Both the position numbers and the translations under genes were made by a program. Source: Marinilactibacillus psychrotolerans (lineage in GTDB: Bacteria > Bacillota > Bacilli > Lactobacillales > Carnobacteriaceae_A). From it: 64,000 nt of DNA. Location of the stretch: assembly GCF_900101525.1 (NCBI RefSeq), contig NZ_FMZD01000007.1, forward strand, positions 62,001 to 126,000, in the 5' to 3' direction. Below the pieces are notes generated by a model, which was not told the DNA's origin, did not search any database, and was given only the letters and a program-made list of their open reading frames with translations. Positions 1 through 7,077 of the stretch are shown piece by piece (positions within the stretch are counted from its first letter, which is position 1; every line of letters begins with the position of its first letter).

Positions 1-30
1 GGGTATCTTCTATATTAAGAAGACGCAAAA

Positions 31-64
31 AAAACACTCAATCATTTTATAGATTGAGTGTTTT
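31..64. terminator. Bidirectional intrinsic terminator
   Basis: A 13-bp perfect inverted repeat (arms 31-43 and 52-64, loop ATTTTATA) has an A-run on the left and a T-run on the right, so it can stop transcription from either side. It lies downstream of the minus-strand tRNA gene and probably ends that transcript. The 30 bases before it contain no gene I can support. Confidence 0.8.
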
Positions 65-139
65 TTTTAAAATTCGGCGAATATTTGGCGAGGTAATTCT
101 AAATATACCTTCATATCAATGTTTGAAAGGTGATTATTA

Positions 140-213
140 CGTTCTGAGAGGGATTCGAACCCCCGACCGTTCGCTTAGAAGGCGAATGCTCTATCCAGCT
201 GAGCTATCAGAAC
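140..213 (-). tRNA. tRNA-Arg (anticodon UCU)
   Basis: Read on the minus strand, this 74-nt segment folds as a cloverleaf. The acceptor arms are GTTCTGA and TCAGAAC, the D-arm is GCTC/GAGC, the anticodon loop CTTCTAA is closed by TTCGC/GCGAA, and the T-loop is TTCGAAT. The central triplet TCT (plus-strand 177-179) reads AGA and AGG arginine codons. The discriminator base is G. CCA is not encoded and must be added after transcription. The gene has its own promoter and stands alone. Confidence 0.95.
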
Positions 214-233
214 AATTAACAGCAACAGAACAT

Positions 234-262
234 ATTATATAAGGTTCTCCAGGAAAAGTCAA
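234..262 (-). promoter_or_regulatory. Promoter of tRNA-Arg
   Basis: On the minus strand, TTGACT (262-257) and TATAAT (239-234) are separated by 17 bp, about 20 bp before the tRNA 5' end. This is a near-consensus sigma-A promoter, as expected for a stable RNA gene. Confidence 0.8.
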
Positions 263-366
263 TACTTCTATTAAAAATATAAATCAAAACAAGGCTTCTT
301 GTTTGGCGGGAATGATTTACTTTGATATCATAAACTTATTGAAAATGATACAAGGAGGACAATAGT

Positions 367-855
367 ATGAAGTTACTGTCAATGTTTCAATTAGAAGAAG
401 ACGTAACATCTAATATTGAACAAGCGACAAAAGAAAAGCATATTCCTGAAAATAAACTTACTATAGTTACCAAAGAAGAACAAAGAGATTCGATAGCTGC
501 GCTAATCAATTTGCAGGTCGATGGTGTGAGTAAATTAGAACTTAGAGATAATGATATTGCTGAAAAGTATAAATTATCTGAAAAAGATACAGAACTATTT
601 ATGGATAAGTTAAAAAGAGGGGGATATGTTATGCTTCAAGAGATGCCAAAGCATAGCACTAAGCAAAAATTAAATGATCAAAAAACTCCTTCTAGAGAAG
701 ACGAAAAAGAAAAAGGGGATTTTGAAAGTTCATTAGATGATCATCTGTCAGCGCCAGGATTTGGCGTCAATTTTAAAGACCCTGGTACAGATGCTCAGAC
801 ACATGAAGATAATTTTAATCCTGATAACCATAGTGAAAATCCAGAAACAAATTGA
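367..855 (+). CDS. Hypothetical protein with GSP17M/YflT-like N-terminus and acidic tail
   Basis: The 162-residue cytosolic protein has no signal peptide or membrane segment. Residues 1-60 resemble the N-terminal half of Bacillus YflT/GSP17M-type general stress proteins: a short beta-strand start, a helix, then a strand ending in VTKEEQ. I infer this from pattern only. From about residue 95 the chain is disordered and rich in D, E, N, K and P, with a GFGVNF patch at about residues 135-140. A strong AGGAGGA ribosome site at 354-360 fixes the ATG. The gene is monocistronic, with a terminator at 971-1002. The function is unknown; a stress-related role is only a guess. Confidence 0.6.
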   Translation: MKLLSMFQLEEDVTSNIEQATKEKHIPENKLTIVTKEEQRDSIAALINLQVDGVSKLELRDNDIAEKYKLSEKDTELFMDKLKRGGYVMLQEMPKHSTKQKLNDQKTPSREDEKEKGDFESSLDDHLSAPGFGVNFKDPGTDAQTHEDNFNPDNHSENPETN

Positions 856-970
856 ATCTAGTACTTTAATGGAATATACTAAAGTTAGTTAAAAGAAACA
901 AACTTTTAATAAGTATAAAAATAGACAATTAGCATGTGCTTTTTTTTAAAAATGAAAGAAGTATCGCAGA

Positions 971-1002
971 AAAGGAGGAACCATTCTAGGCTCCTCTTTT
1001 TT
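971..1002 (+). terminator. Intrinsic terminator
   Basis: The stem has arms 974-982 (GGAGGAACC) and 989-997, with one A-C mismatch and a six-base loop, followed by a T-run. It ends the transcript of the 162-residue protein and lies 27 bp before the next start codon. Confidence 0.75.
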
Positions 1003-1028
1003 ATTTGTAAAGTAAAGGTGAGGCGATA

Positions 1029-1601
1029 ATGAAAAATATATATCGTAATGAATGGTTTAAAGTACCAAATATATTATCATATTTCAGAATACTATTAATT
1101 CCTCTGTTTATCTATTCATATCTTATAGCGACAGACATAAATGGTTACTTGATTGCTGCAGGTATATTATTTGTTTCGGGGCTTACTGATGCGATGGATG
1201 GTATTATCGCGCGGAAATTTAATCAAATTACAAATTTAGGGAAAATATTTGATCCTATTGCCGATAAATTAACACAGTTGGCAGTTGCATCGGTACTGCT
1301 TGTTAAATGGCCTGTTATGGGGTACTTACTAGGTATATTTATCGTAAAAGAGACTAGTATGTTTATTTTTAGTTATATATTGCTAAAAAAAGGAAAAATG
1401 GTAGATGGAGCTAAATGGTTCGGGAAAATTGGTACAATTGTCTTTTATCTATGTATGTTTATACTGGTTTTATTACCGGAGATTAGTCGGGGATTCCTTT
1501 GGTCTCTTATAATTATTACTGCTCTTTTTCAAATATTTGCTTTCATCAGGTATATGAAAGTATTTATAGAAATGTACAATGATTCGAATGTTCTAAACTA
1601 A
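1029..1601 (+). CDS. CDP-alcohol phosphatidyltransferase family protein (PgsA-like)
   Basis: The 190-residue integral membrane enzyme has about five or six hydrophobic segments. It carries the full family signature D-x2-D-G-x2-A-R-x8-G-x3-D-x3-D at residues 54-79 (D54, D57, G58, R62, G71, D75, D79), so the metal and CDP site looks intact. Family members transfer a phosphatidyl group from CDP-diacylglycerol to an alcohol; length and sequence fit phosphatidylglycerophosphate synthase. The classical pgsA locus beside recA/cinA is not here, so this may be a second paralogue or the only copy. It sits between terminators as a single gene. The exact alcohol acceptor cannot be told from sequence alone. 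Confidence 0.85.
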   Translation: MKNIYRNEWFKVPNILSYFRILLIPLFIYSYLIATDINGYLIAAGILFVSGLTDAMDGIIARKFNQITNLGKIFDPIADKLTQLAVASVLLVKWPVMGYLLGIFIVKETSMFIFSYILLKKGKMVDGAKWFGKIGTIVFYLCMFILVLLPEISRGFLWSLIIITALFQIFAFIRYMKVFIEMYNDSNVLN

Positions 1602-1625
1602 AGTCGAATAAAGAAGGGCTAACTT

Positions 1626-1654
1626 TTTAATTCTGTTTTTTTGAGTGTTATAAT
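1626..1654 (+). promoter_or_regulatory. Extended -10 promoter for the FMN reductase gene
   Basis: TATAAT at 1649-1654 is preceded by TGT, the extended -10 form. The candidate -35 (TTTAAT, 1626-1631) is 17 bp away and poor. It lies 30 bp before the start of the reductase gene. Confidence 0.55.
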
Positions 1655-1683
1655 TAAAATAACTTAAAGAAGGAGGAAACAGA

Positions 1684-2268
1684 ATGAAAATTGGGATTAT
1701 TACTGGTTCAATTAGAGAGAATCGTGTCAATCTAGATGTTGCAGAATGGGTTAAAAAACTAGCGATAAACAGACAAGATAATGATGATGTAGAATATGAA
1801 ATTATAGATATCAAACAGTTTGATTTACCTGTTTTTGCTGAACCAACTTCTCCCGCATATACAGATGAATTAATTGAAAAAGAGAAACAACTTCCATGGT
1901 CTCAAAAAATGACGGATCAAGATGGCTATATCTTTATTGCACCAGAATATAATCATGGTATACCAAGTGCTTTGAAAAATGCTTTAGACTTTTTATATCA
2001 TGAATTAAATGATAAGGCAGCAGGAATCGTAAGCTATGGTTCTTCTGGTGGGGTTCGTTCAGCTGAACAGCTAAGATCAGTGTTGTCAGAGTTTCAAGTT
2101 GCACATGTTAGAACAAACCCAGCACTATCCATTTTTTATGATTTTGATTACCCGAATCTTAATCCTTCCAATGCTCAAAAAGAGGCTGTTGAGACAATGA
2201 TTGATCAATTGATACCTTGGACTGAAGCAATGATAGAAGTACGCAATAAGAAATCCGCGAACAGTTAG
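1684..2268 (+). CDS. NAD(P)H-dependent FMN reductase (flavodoxin-like)
   Basis: The 194-residue cytosolic flavoprotein has a flavodoxin fold. The phosphate-binding loop GSIRENR is at residues 8-14, the PEYNHGIP motif that packs on the isoalloxazine ring is at residues 87-94, and SYGSSGG at 117-123 completes the FMN site. Family members reduce FMN, quinones or azo compounds with NAD(P)H. The neighbouring MhqR-like regulator and MhqD-like hydrolase suggest a shared role in electrophile or quinone defence, but this gene has its own promoter and terminator. The AAGGAGGAAA ribosome site at 1670-1679 supports the ATG. The true substrate is unknown. Confidence 0.88.
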   Translation: MKIGIITGSIRENRVNLDVAEWVKKLAINRQDNDDVEYEIIDIKQFDLPVFAEPTSPAYTDELIEKEKQLPWSQKMTDQDGYIFIAPEYNHGIPSALKNALDFLYHELNDKAAGIVSYGSSGGVRSAEQLRSVLSEFQVAHVRTNPALSIFYDFDYPNLNPSNAQKEAVETMIDQLIPWTEAMIEVRNKKSANS

Positions 2269-2291
2269 AAAGTTAACTATAAATAGGAACT

Positions 2292-2337
2292 GTAACAAAG
2301 CTAATAGTCTATATTAGCTTTGTTACCTATTGTTTTT
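2292..2337 (+). terminator. Strong intrinsic terminator
   Basis: A 15-bp perfect stem (arms 2292-2306 and 2312-2326) has a five-base loop, followed by a T-rich tract ending in TTTTTT at 2333-2338. It ends the FMN reductase transcript. Confidence 0.85.
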
Positions 2338-2358
2338 TAGTACGAATTCGTATATTAT
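2330..2358 (+). promoter_or_regulatory. Promoter with palindromic operator for the MarR gene
   Basis: TTGTTT (2330-2335) and TATTAT (2353-2358) are 17 bp apart. The spacer holds the perfect 12-bp palindrome TACGAATTCGTA (2341-2352). Its CGAATTCG core is like the core of the operator described for Bacillus MhqR. A dimeric repressor bound there would cover the polymerase site, which fits autoregulation by the next gene. Confidence 0.6.
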
Positions 2359-2383
2359 TAAAGATAAATAAGTAGGTGAAATT

Positions 2384-2824
2384 ATGACAAGAAATGAAGA
2401 CTCATTAAAAGCATTAACAACAATTTTGAGAGCGGCCTCTAGTGTAGAAAGAGTTGTAAAAGAAGATATGATTTCTTATGGGTTGAATGCTACCGAATTT
2501 ACAGTGATGGAATATCTATATAATAAAGGAAAGCAACCGATTCAAATGATTGGGAAAAAAATATTACTAGCTTCAAGCAGTATAACTTATGTAATTGATC
2601 GTTTAGAAGAAAAAGGACTGGTTCAAAGAATTGCAGATGTTAAAGATAGAAGAGTTACTTTTGCAGAACTGACTGCAGAAGGTTATCTTAAAATGGAAGA
2701 TATTTTTCCTAAGCATGCCCAAACAATTGAAAAAATATTTAAGAATCTTTCTGATGATGATTTAAATAAATTACGAACATTATTGAAAGAAGTTGGATAT
2801 GAATCAGCTAAACTAATTAAATAA
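2384..2824 (+). CDS. mhqR: MarR-family repressor, MhqR-like
   Basis: The 146-residue winged-helix protein has a recognition helix at about residues 63-75 (ASSSITYVIDRLE) and a wing containing DVKDRR at 85-90. The N- and C-terminal helices form the dimer interface. It has no cysteine, so direct thiol sensing of the OhrR kind is unlikely. Three things favour the MhqR subgroup, which controls quinone- and electrophile-detoxifying genes: overall resemblance, the CGAATTCG palindrome in its promoter, and the MhqD-like hydrolase 16 bp downstream. The symbol is given by similarity and context; other MarR subgroups are possible. Confidence 0.72.
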   Translation: MTRNEDSLKALTTILRAASSVERVVKEDMISYGLNATEFTVMEYLYNKGKQPIQMIGKKILLASSSITYVIDRLEEKGLVQRIADVKDRRVTFAELTAEGYLKMEDIFPKHAQTIEKIFKNLSDDDLNKLRTLLKEVGYESAKLIK

Positions 2825-2840
2825 AGAGAGGACGCTTATA

Positions 2841-3458
2841 TTGTCACTTGAATCATTTATCCATGTTTATAATGAACCTTTAATGGGAAACACCACTGTC
2901 TTTTTATTATTGCACGGAACTGGAGGAGATGAGCATGACATGATCCAGTTAGCAAAAATGATTGATCCACAAGCGGGTATTTTAAGTCTGAGAGGAAACA
3001 TTAATGAAAATGGGATGAATCGCTTTTTTGAAAGAAAAGCGATGGGCATTTTAGACGAAGTAAGCTTGAAAAAAGAAACAGATAAATTATTTGAATTTTT
3101 AAATGCAGCAGCAGCACATTATGGGTTTAAAACGAAACAGCTTGTCGTTTTAGGATACTCGAATGGTGCAAACATAGCATCTAGTTTGCTTTTCCACTAC
3201 AATGATGTTTTATACCAAGGAATGCTTTTACATCCGATGGTTCCTACCAGAAATACAGAGCTTCCTGATTTATCAAATCAGCGTTTGTTTATTGGAGCAG
3301 GAGAAAACGATCCACTTTGTTTGCCGGAAGAAACAAAAGAATTGGAGCAAATTTTTATTGAAGCTGGAGCGAGTATAACAACGTATTGGGGAAAAGATGG
3401 ACATAACTTATCGAAAAGTGAGATAGATGCAGCTGCTATTTGGTATGAAAATCTATAA
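2841..3458 (+). CDS. Alpha/beta hydrolase (phospholipase/carboxylesterase family, MhqD-like)
   Basis: The 205-residue cytosolic hydrolase has the oxyanion loop LLHGTGGDE at residues 23-31, the nucleophile elbow GYSNGA with S107, the acid D157 in GENDP and H188 in DGHNL, so the triad is complete. Family members cleave carboxyl esters; Bacillus MhqD is induced by hydroquinones under MhqR. The gene follows the MarR gene by 16 bp, and the two are probably co-transcribed. The start is TTG, set by AGAGAGGA at 2825-2832. The substrate is unknown. Confidence 0.8.
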   Translation: MSLESFIHVYNEPLMGNTTVFLLLHGTGGDEHDMIQLAKMIDPQAGILSLRGNINENGMNRFFERKAMGILDEVSLKKETDKLFEFLNAAAAHYGFKTKQLVVLGYSNGANIASSLLFHYNDVLYQGMLLHPMVPTRNTELPDLSNQRLFIGAGENDPLCLPEETKELEQIFIEAGASITTYWGKDGHNLSKSEIDAAAIWYENL

Positions 3459-3503
3459 GTAGTATTTAAATCTTAAATTTCCGTAGATAATCACATTGAT
3501 TTA

Positions 3504-3532
3504 TCGATTTTATTGCTAGTTTATGATATAAT
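3504..3532 (+). promoter_or_regulatory. Promoter for the DUF2187 gene
   Basis: TATAAT at 3527-3532 with a TGA extension (3524-3526), and TCGATT at 3504-3509 after a 17-bp spacer, lie 52 bp before the start codon. Confidence 0.65.
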
Positions 3533-3583
3533 AGATTAGAAACATTTAATAAAGATCTGAAATTTAAGACTAAGGAGATTTTT

Positions 3584-3949
3584 ATGGCTAAAGAAAAAAT
3601 TACCGAGGAAGTTCAAGTTTTAGTCGAAACAGAACTTCGAAAAGGTGCCAGCAACTCCCGAATTGCTAATTTACTGGATTTGCCTTATAAAGAAGCTGTC
3701 GAAATTATAGAGACGATCAAAGAGGATTTAAGACCGGATATTGGAGATGAAATCATTTTCTTTTTTAGAGATGAGCCGATGGAAGGTATTATCGAAAAAT
3801 TGCTTACAAATAGTGCAATTGTTAAAATTAACTGGGACCAGTCAGCAGAAAGAATGCATGATTTAATGGAAGAAAAAACGGTTGTTAATTTTAAAGATAT
3901 CGAGGGATTCAAAAAACAAGTTAATGAAGATACAGAAGACGTTGAATAA
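3584..3949 (+). CDS. DUF2187 (YkvS-like) protein with helical N-terminal extension
   Basis: In this 121-residue cytosolic protein, residues about 50-105 match the small beta-barrel DUF2187 family. The pattern is GDEIIFFF, then EGIIEKLLTNSAIVKI, then EEKTVVNFKDIEGF. Bacillus YkvS is about 60 residues and is essentially this domain alone. Residues 1-47 add a helix-turn-helix-like segment (GASNSRIANLLDLP). No function is known for the family; its fold resembles KOW/SH3-type barrels that often touch RNA or protein. The gene is monocistronic, with its own promoter and a long terminator hairpin. Confidence 0.65.
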   Translation: MAKEKITEEVQVLVETELRKGASNSRIANLLDLPYKEAVEIIETIKEDLRPDIGDEIIFFFRDEPMEGIIEKLLTNSAIVKINWDQSAERMHDLMEEKTVVNFKDIEGFKKQVNEDTEDVE

Positions 3950-3962
3950 GTATTAAGATTAG

Positions 3963-4038
3963 GACTGTTTTAAATAGCTATCTCAATTTAGAGTAAAGTT
4001 ACTCATTGAGTTTACTATTTAAAACAGTCTGTTTTTTT
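3963..4038 (+). terminator. Intrinsic terminator with long hairpin
   Basis: The outer arms GACTGTTTTAAATAG (3963-3977) and 4014-4028 pair, with a second inner helix from the central segment. A T-run follows at 4032-4038. It separates the DUF2187 gene from the fatty acid cluster. From 4039 to 4144 I see only A/T-rich spacer. Confidence 0.75.
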
Positions 4039-4144
4039 ATAATTAAAATTTAAATTAGAAATCTTTAAAAATTTGTATTGTCGCTGTTCTTATAACACTT
4101 AATCACTTTTTAATTATAACAATACGCTAGAAAAAAATTTATTC

Positions 4145-4173
4145 TTGACAGGAGTAGAAATGTAAGATAATAT
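4145..4173 (+). promoter_or_regulatory. Main promoter of the fab cluster
   Basis: The consensus -35 TTGACA (4145-4150) and -10 TAATAT (4168-4173) are separated by 17 bp. The first FabT box begins at the next base, so bound FabT would occlude the start site near 4180. Confidence 0.8.
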
Positions 4174-4202
4174 TTTGATAGTCAAATACTTTGATGATCA
4201 AA
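4174..4202 (+). promoter_or_regulatory. Tandem FabT operators
   Basis: Two perfect TTTGA-N3-TCAAA palindromes lie at 4174-4186 and 4190-4202, 16 bp centre to centre. The motif matches the published FabT box. The position directly after the -10 indicates repression of the whole cluster, including fabT itself, when acyl-ACP or another co-repressor is plentiful. Confidence 0.85.
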
Positions 4203-4238
4203 CTATATTGACTATGTAATAGAAATGGAGGAGTTGAT

Positions 4239-4694
4239 GTGGATCCATTAGTTAATGAAATCAATAGTTTCTTGGTTACAATCTTTAATGATGTATTGAT
4301 GATTGAAGAGAAAACTCTACAGTCAAGTCGATTTAAAGATGTTTCAATAAAAGAAATGCATACGATCGAAGCAGTAGGAATGTATCATCAGCATACGACT
4401 AGTGAAGTAGCTAAAAAATTAGGTGTGACAGCAGGAACGCTAACTGTTTCAGTAAATAATCTTGTACGTAAAGGTTATGTAGAAAGAATACGTACAGATT
4501 CAGACAGACGTGTTGTGAAACTTGCTTTAACTCCAAATGGTCGATTGCTGTATCGTTTACATGATAAGTTTCACCGAGATATGGTCAAGGAAACAATTGC
4601 AGAAATGGATAAAGAGCAGTCAGAAATATTAATGATAGGTCTAAGAAATCTTCATGAATTTTTAGAGCGTACAAAGGAGCAGTTGCCAGAGTGA
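4239..4694 (+). CDS. fabT: FabT, MarR-family repressor of fatty acid synthesis
   Basis: The 151-residue winged-helix dimer has a recognition helix at about residues 67-81 (TAGTLTVSVNNLVRK) and a wing carrying DSDRR. Known FabT proteins bind TTTGA-N3-TCAAA sites with acyl-ACP as co-repressor. The gene is first in the cluster, with two such boxes just upstream, which is the FabT arrangement of lactic acid bacteria. It starts at GTG 4239, placed by GGAGGAG at 4227-4233; the ATG at 4237 is out of frame. Its stop overlaps the fabH start by four bases. Confidence 0.93.
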   Translation: MDPLVNEINSFLVTIFNDVLMIEEKTLQSSRFKDVSIKEMHTIEAVGMYHQHTTSEVAKKLGVTAGTLTVSVNNLVRKGYVERIRTDSDRRVVKLALTPNGRLLYRLHDKFHRDMVKETIAEMDKEQSEILMIGLRNLHEFLERTKEQLPE

Positions 4695-5677
4695 GTAATC
4701 AAGGAAAAGTTAGGATCCGTTCAGTGGGAAAATATATTCCTAAAAGAATTCTTACGAATGAGGATTTAACAGAATGGTTAGATACTTCCGATGAATGGAT
4801 TACATCACGCACGGGAATTAAACAAAGACATATCAGTACGACAGAAAACACTTCTGATCTATGTACTGAAGCTGCATTAAAAGCATTGGATAAGGTTAAG
4901 GTAAAAGCTGAAGAAGTAGGATTGATTATTGTAGCAACAATGTCACCTGATGCGCATTCACCTTCTGTTGCTTGTACCGTTCAGTCAAACATCCAAGCTG
5001 AAAATGCAATGGCATTTGATATCAATGCTGCCTGTTCGGGATTTGTCTATGCGTGTTCTGTTGCAGAAAAAATGTTATCTGTCGGTCCTTATCAATATGC
5101 ACTTGTTATCGGTGGAGAAGTTATGTCTAAAGTTGTGGATTGGAAAGACCGTTCAACCGCAGTATTATTTGGTGATGGAGCTGGATGTGTATTGCTTGAA
5201 AAAAACAACCACACACATAGTTTTATTGGTGAAGATATACATGCAGACGGATCAAGAGGTCAATCATTGACTTCTGGAGAAGTTGCAGTCAATAATTTAC
5301 TGACTTCAGGTAATGAGGTAAATCCCTATCTACAGATGAACGGTAGAGATATATTTGATTTTGTGGTTAGGTCTGTTCCTAAAAGTATTACTGAAGTTGT
5401 TGAAGCCAACCAGCTAAGACTTGAAGAGGTTGATTTCTTTTTATTACATCAGGCTAATGCAAGATTGATCAAAGCAGTATCTAAAAAATTGAAGCAGCCT
5501 ATCGAAAAGTTTCCCAAAAATATTGATCAATATGGAAACACATCGGCGGCTAGTATTCCGATTCTATTGGAAGAATTAATTACAAATGGAGACATTCAAC
5601 TTGGCAGTAATCAAACCATAGTGTTAACTGGATTTGGTGGCGGATTAACATGGGGATCTCTATTAATAAAACTATAA
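4691..5677 (+). CDS. fabH: 3-oxoacyl-ACP synthase III (FabH)
   Basis: The 328-residue thiolase-fold enzyme condenses acetyl-CoA (or a branched primer) with malonyl-ACP to start fatty acid synthesis in the cytosol. The catalytic triad is complete: C115 in NAACSGF, H253 in LLHQAN and N283 in YGNTS. The length is normal. The GTG start overlaps the fabT stop (GTGA), which implies translational coupling. The AAAGGAG site is inside the end of fabT. Primer preference cannot be read from the sequence. Confidence 0.96.
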   Translation: MSNQGKVRIRSVGKYIPKRILTNEDLTEWLDTSDEWITSRTGIKQRHISTTENTSDLCTEAALKALDKVKVKAEEVGLIIVATMSPDAHSPSVACTVQSNIQAENAMAFDINAACSGFVYACSVAEKMLSVGPYQYALVIGGEVMSKVVDWKDRSTAVLFGDGAGCVLLEKNNHTHSFIGEDIHADGSRGQSLTSGEVAVNNLLTSGNEVNPYLQMNGRDIFDFVVRSVPKSITEVVEANQLRLEEVDFFLLHQANARLIKAVSKKLKQPIEKFPKNIDQYGNTSAASIPILLEELITNGDIQLGSNQTIVLTGFGGGLTWGSLLIKL

Positions 5678-5697
5678 AAAATTTGGAGGAACAAAAT

Positions 5698-5925
5698 ATG
5701 TCAACTTTCGAAAAAATTCAAGAAATTATCGTGGACCAATTAGATAAAGAAACAGAAGAAGTACAAATGGAAACAAATTTCCGTGAAGAGTTAGAAGCAG
5801 ATAGTCTAGATCTATTTCAAATTATTAATGATATCGAAGATGAATTTGATATTAAAATTGAAACTGAAGAAGGCTTAAACACTGTAGGAGATATCGTTAA
5901 ATATGTTGAAGCACAACTTGCATAA
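5698..5925 (+). CDS. acpP: Acyl carrier protein
   Basis: The 75-residue acidic four-helix protein carries the growing acyl chain on a 4'-phosphopantetheine arm. The attachment serine is S36 in ADSLDLF, where the D-S-L motif is preceded by a conserved acidic stretch. The start is ATG 5698, with TTGGAGGA at 5683-5690; an earlier in-frame ATG at 5650 lies within fabH and has no ribosome site. Placement between fabH and fabK is typical of Lactobacillales. A primary-metabolism acpP next to plsX is not in this window, so a second ACP may exist elsewhere. Confidence 0.95.
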   Translation: MSTFEKIQEIIVDQLDKETEEVQMETNFREELEADSLDLFQIINDIEDEFDIKIETEEGLNTVGDIVKYVEAQLA

Positions 5926-5953
5926 GTAAATATCATTGGAAGGGAGCTCCTAT

Positions 5954-6904
5954 ATGAATCTGTCACTAATGGAAAAAATCGGGATTCAATATCCTATTAT
6001 TCAAGGAGCAATGTCATGGGTTGGAACTCCTAGCTTAGCTGCTGGAGTTTCAAATGCCGGCGGATTAGGTATGATTGGAGCTGGACACGAACCAGGAGAA
6101 TATGTACGTAAATTAATCCGTGAAACAAAAGAAATGACTGATAAACCATTTGGAGTAAATGTACTATTACTATCCCCGTATGTTGACGAAGTAGTCAATG
6201 TAGTCTGTGAAGAAAAAGTCAGTGTCATCTCAACAGGTGCTGGTAGTCCAGGAAGATACATGAAAAAATTCAAAGAAGCTGGCATCGTAGTTATTCCTGT
6301 TGTCGCTTCAGTTGCTTTAGCCAAACGTATGGAAAAAGACGAGGCAGATGCAATTATCTGTGAAGGAATGGAAGCAGGAGGACACATAGGTAAATCAACA
6401 ACGATGACACTAGTTCCTCAAGTAGTTGACGCGGTTAACATTCCAGTTATTGCAGCAGGAGGTATTGCTGACGGAAGAGGAATGGCAGCTGGGATCATGT
6501 TGGGAGCTTCAGCAGTTCAACTTGGTACTAGATTCGTTGTAGCTACAGAAAGTATTGCTCATGATAACTTTAAAAAGAGAGTCATAAAAGCGAGAGATAT
6601 TGATACTGTAGTAACAGGAATGATTACTGGTCACCCAGTACGTGTCTTAAGAAATAAATTAACAAATGAGTACTTAAAAGTAGAAAAAGAAATCACAAGT
6701 GATGAAAACCCAGATTTTTCTCGTTTAGAAGCATTGGGAAAAGGGGCTCTGAAACGAGCAGTGGTTGATGGAGACAAAGATACTGGATCATTTATGTCCG
6801 GACAGAGTGCAGGACTTGTGAAAAAAGAACAAAGCTGTAAGGAAATTGTTGAAGAATTAATGAGTGAATACAAAGAACTAACCTCAAACCCTGTTGTATT
6901 CTAA
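5954..6904 (+). CDS. fabK: Enoyl-ACP reductase II (FabK, FMN-dependent)
   Basis: The 316-residue TIM-barrel flavoprotein of the 2-nitropropane dioxygenase family reduces enoyl-ACP with NAD(P)H and FMN, the last step of each elongation round. Visible features are the N-terminal YPIIQGAMSWVGTP, the EGMEAGGHIG loop with its catalytic-region histidine, and the phosphate-binding AAGGIADGRG and LGASAVQLGTRF segments. FabK enzymes are naturally triclosan-resistant. I chose ATG 5954 because GGAAGGGAG (5938-5946) is its ribosome site; a TTG at 5936 would lie across that site. A FabT box and promoter follow. Confidence 0.95.
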   Translation: MNLSLMEKIGIQYPIIQGAMSWVGTPSLAAGVSNAGGLGMIGAGHEPGEYVRKLIRETKEMTDKPFGVNVLLLSPYVDEVVNVVCEEKVSVISTGAGSPGRYMKKFKEAGIVVIPVVASVALAKRMEKDEADAIICEGMEAGGHIGKSTTMTLVPQVVDAVNIPVIAAGGIADGRGMAAGIMLGASAVQLGTRFVVATESIAHDNFKKRVIKARDIDTVVTGMITGHPVRVLRNKLTNEYLKVEKEITSDENPDFSRLEALGKGALKRAVVDGDKDTGSFMSGQSAGLVKKEQSCKEIVEELMSEYKELTSNPVVF

Positions 6905-6916
6905 TTTTTTTCAGTG

Positions 6917-6949
6917 ATACTTTGATACTCAAAGTATGCAGATTATTAT
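6917..6949 (+). promoter_or_regulatory. Internal FabT box and promoter before fabD
   Basis: A 21-bp perfect palindrome (6917-6937; core TTTGATACTCAAA 6921-6933) matches the FabT box. It overlaps a candidate -35 TTGATA (6922-6927), which is 16 bp from TATTAT (6944-6949). FabT bound here would block a second transcript running from fabD onward, so the cluster appears to be controlled at two points. Confidence 0.75.
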
Positions 6950-6952
6950 CAT

Positions 6953-7044
6953 AAGATTGAAATTGGGAATCGAAGCAAGCTAGTAAGCAATATATATGAC
7001 TCTTATTTATCTAATAAACTTGTTTCATTCCCTTGATTAATCTT
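6953..7044 (+). other. Stem-loop leader of the internal fabD transcript
   Basis: Arms 6965-6979 and 7019-7032 form a 14-bp helix (GGGAAT, a C bulge, then GAAGCAAG, with one G-U pair). A 6-bp outer helix pairs 6953-6958 with 7039-7044, and an inner helix pairs 6982-6987 with 7002-7007. There is no T-run after it, so it is not a normal terminator. It would lie at the extreme 5' end of a transcript from the promoter just upstream. Confidence 0.6.
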
Positions 7045-7077
7045 TTAATAGAGTTAAGTAAAGAAAGGATATTTAAT

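Noticed and set aside
54-242. 62-codon plus-strand ORF spanning the tRNA
   Set aside because: It runs across the tRNA-Arg gene on the other strand and has no ribosome site.
6001-6387. 128-codon minus-strand ORF inside fabK, with similar shadows in accC, tig, nusA and polC
   Set aside because: They mirror the codon bias of the real gene, have no promoter or ribosome site, and the sense proteins are intact known families.
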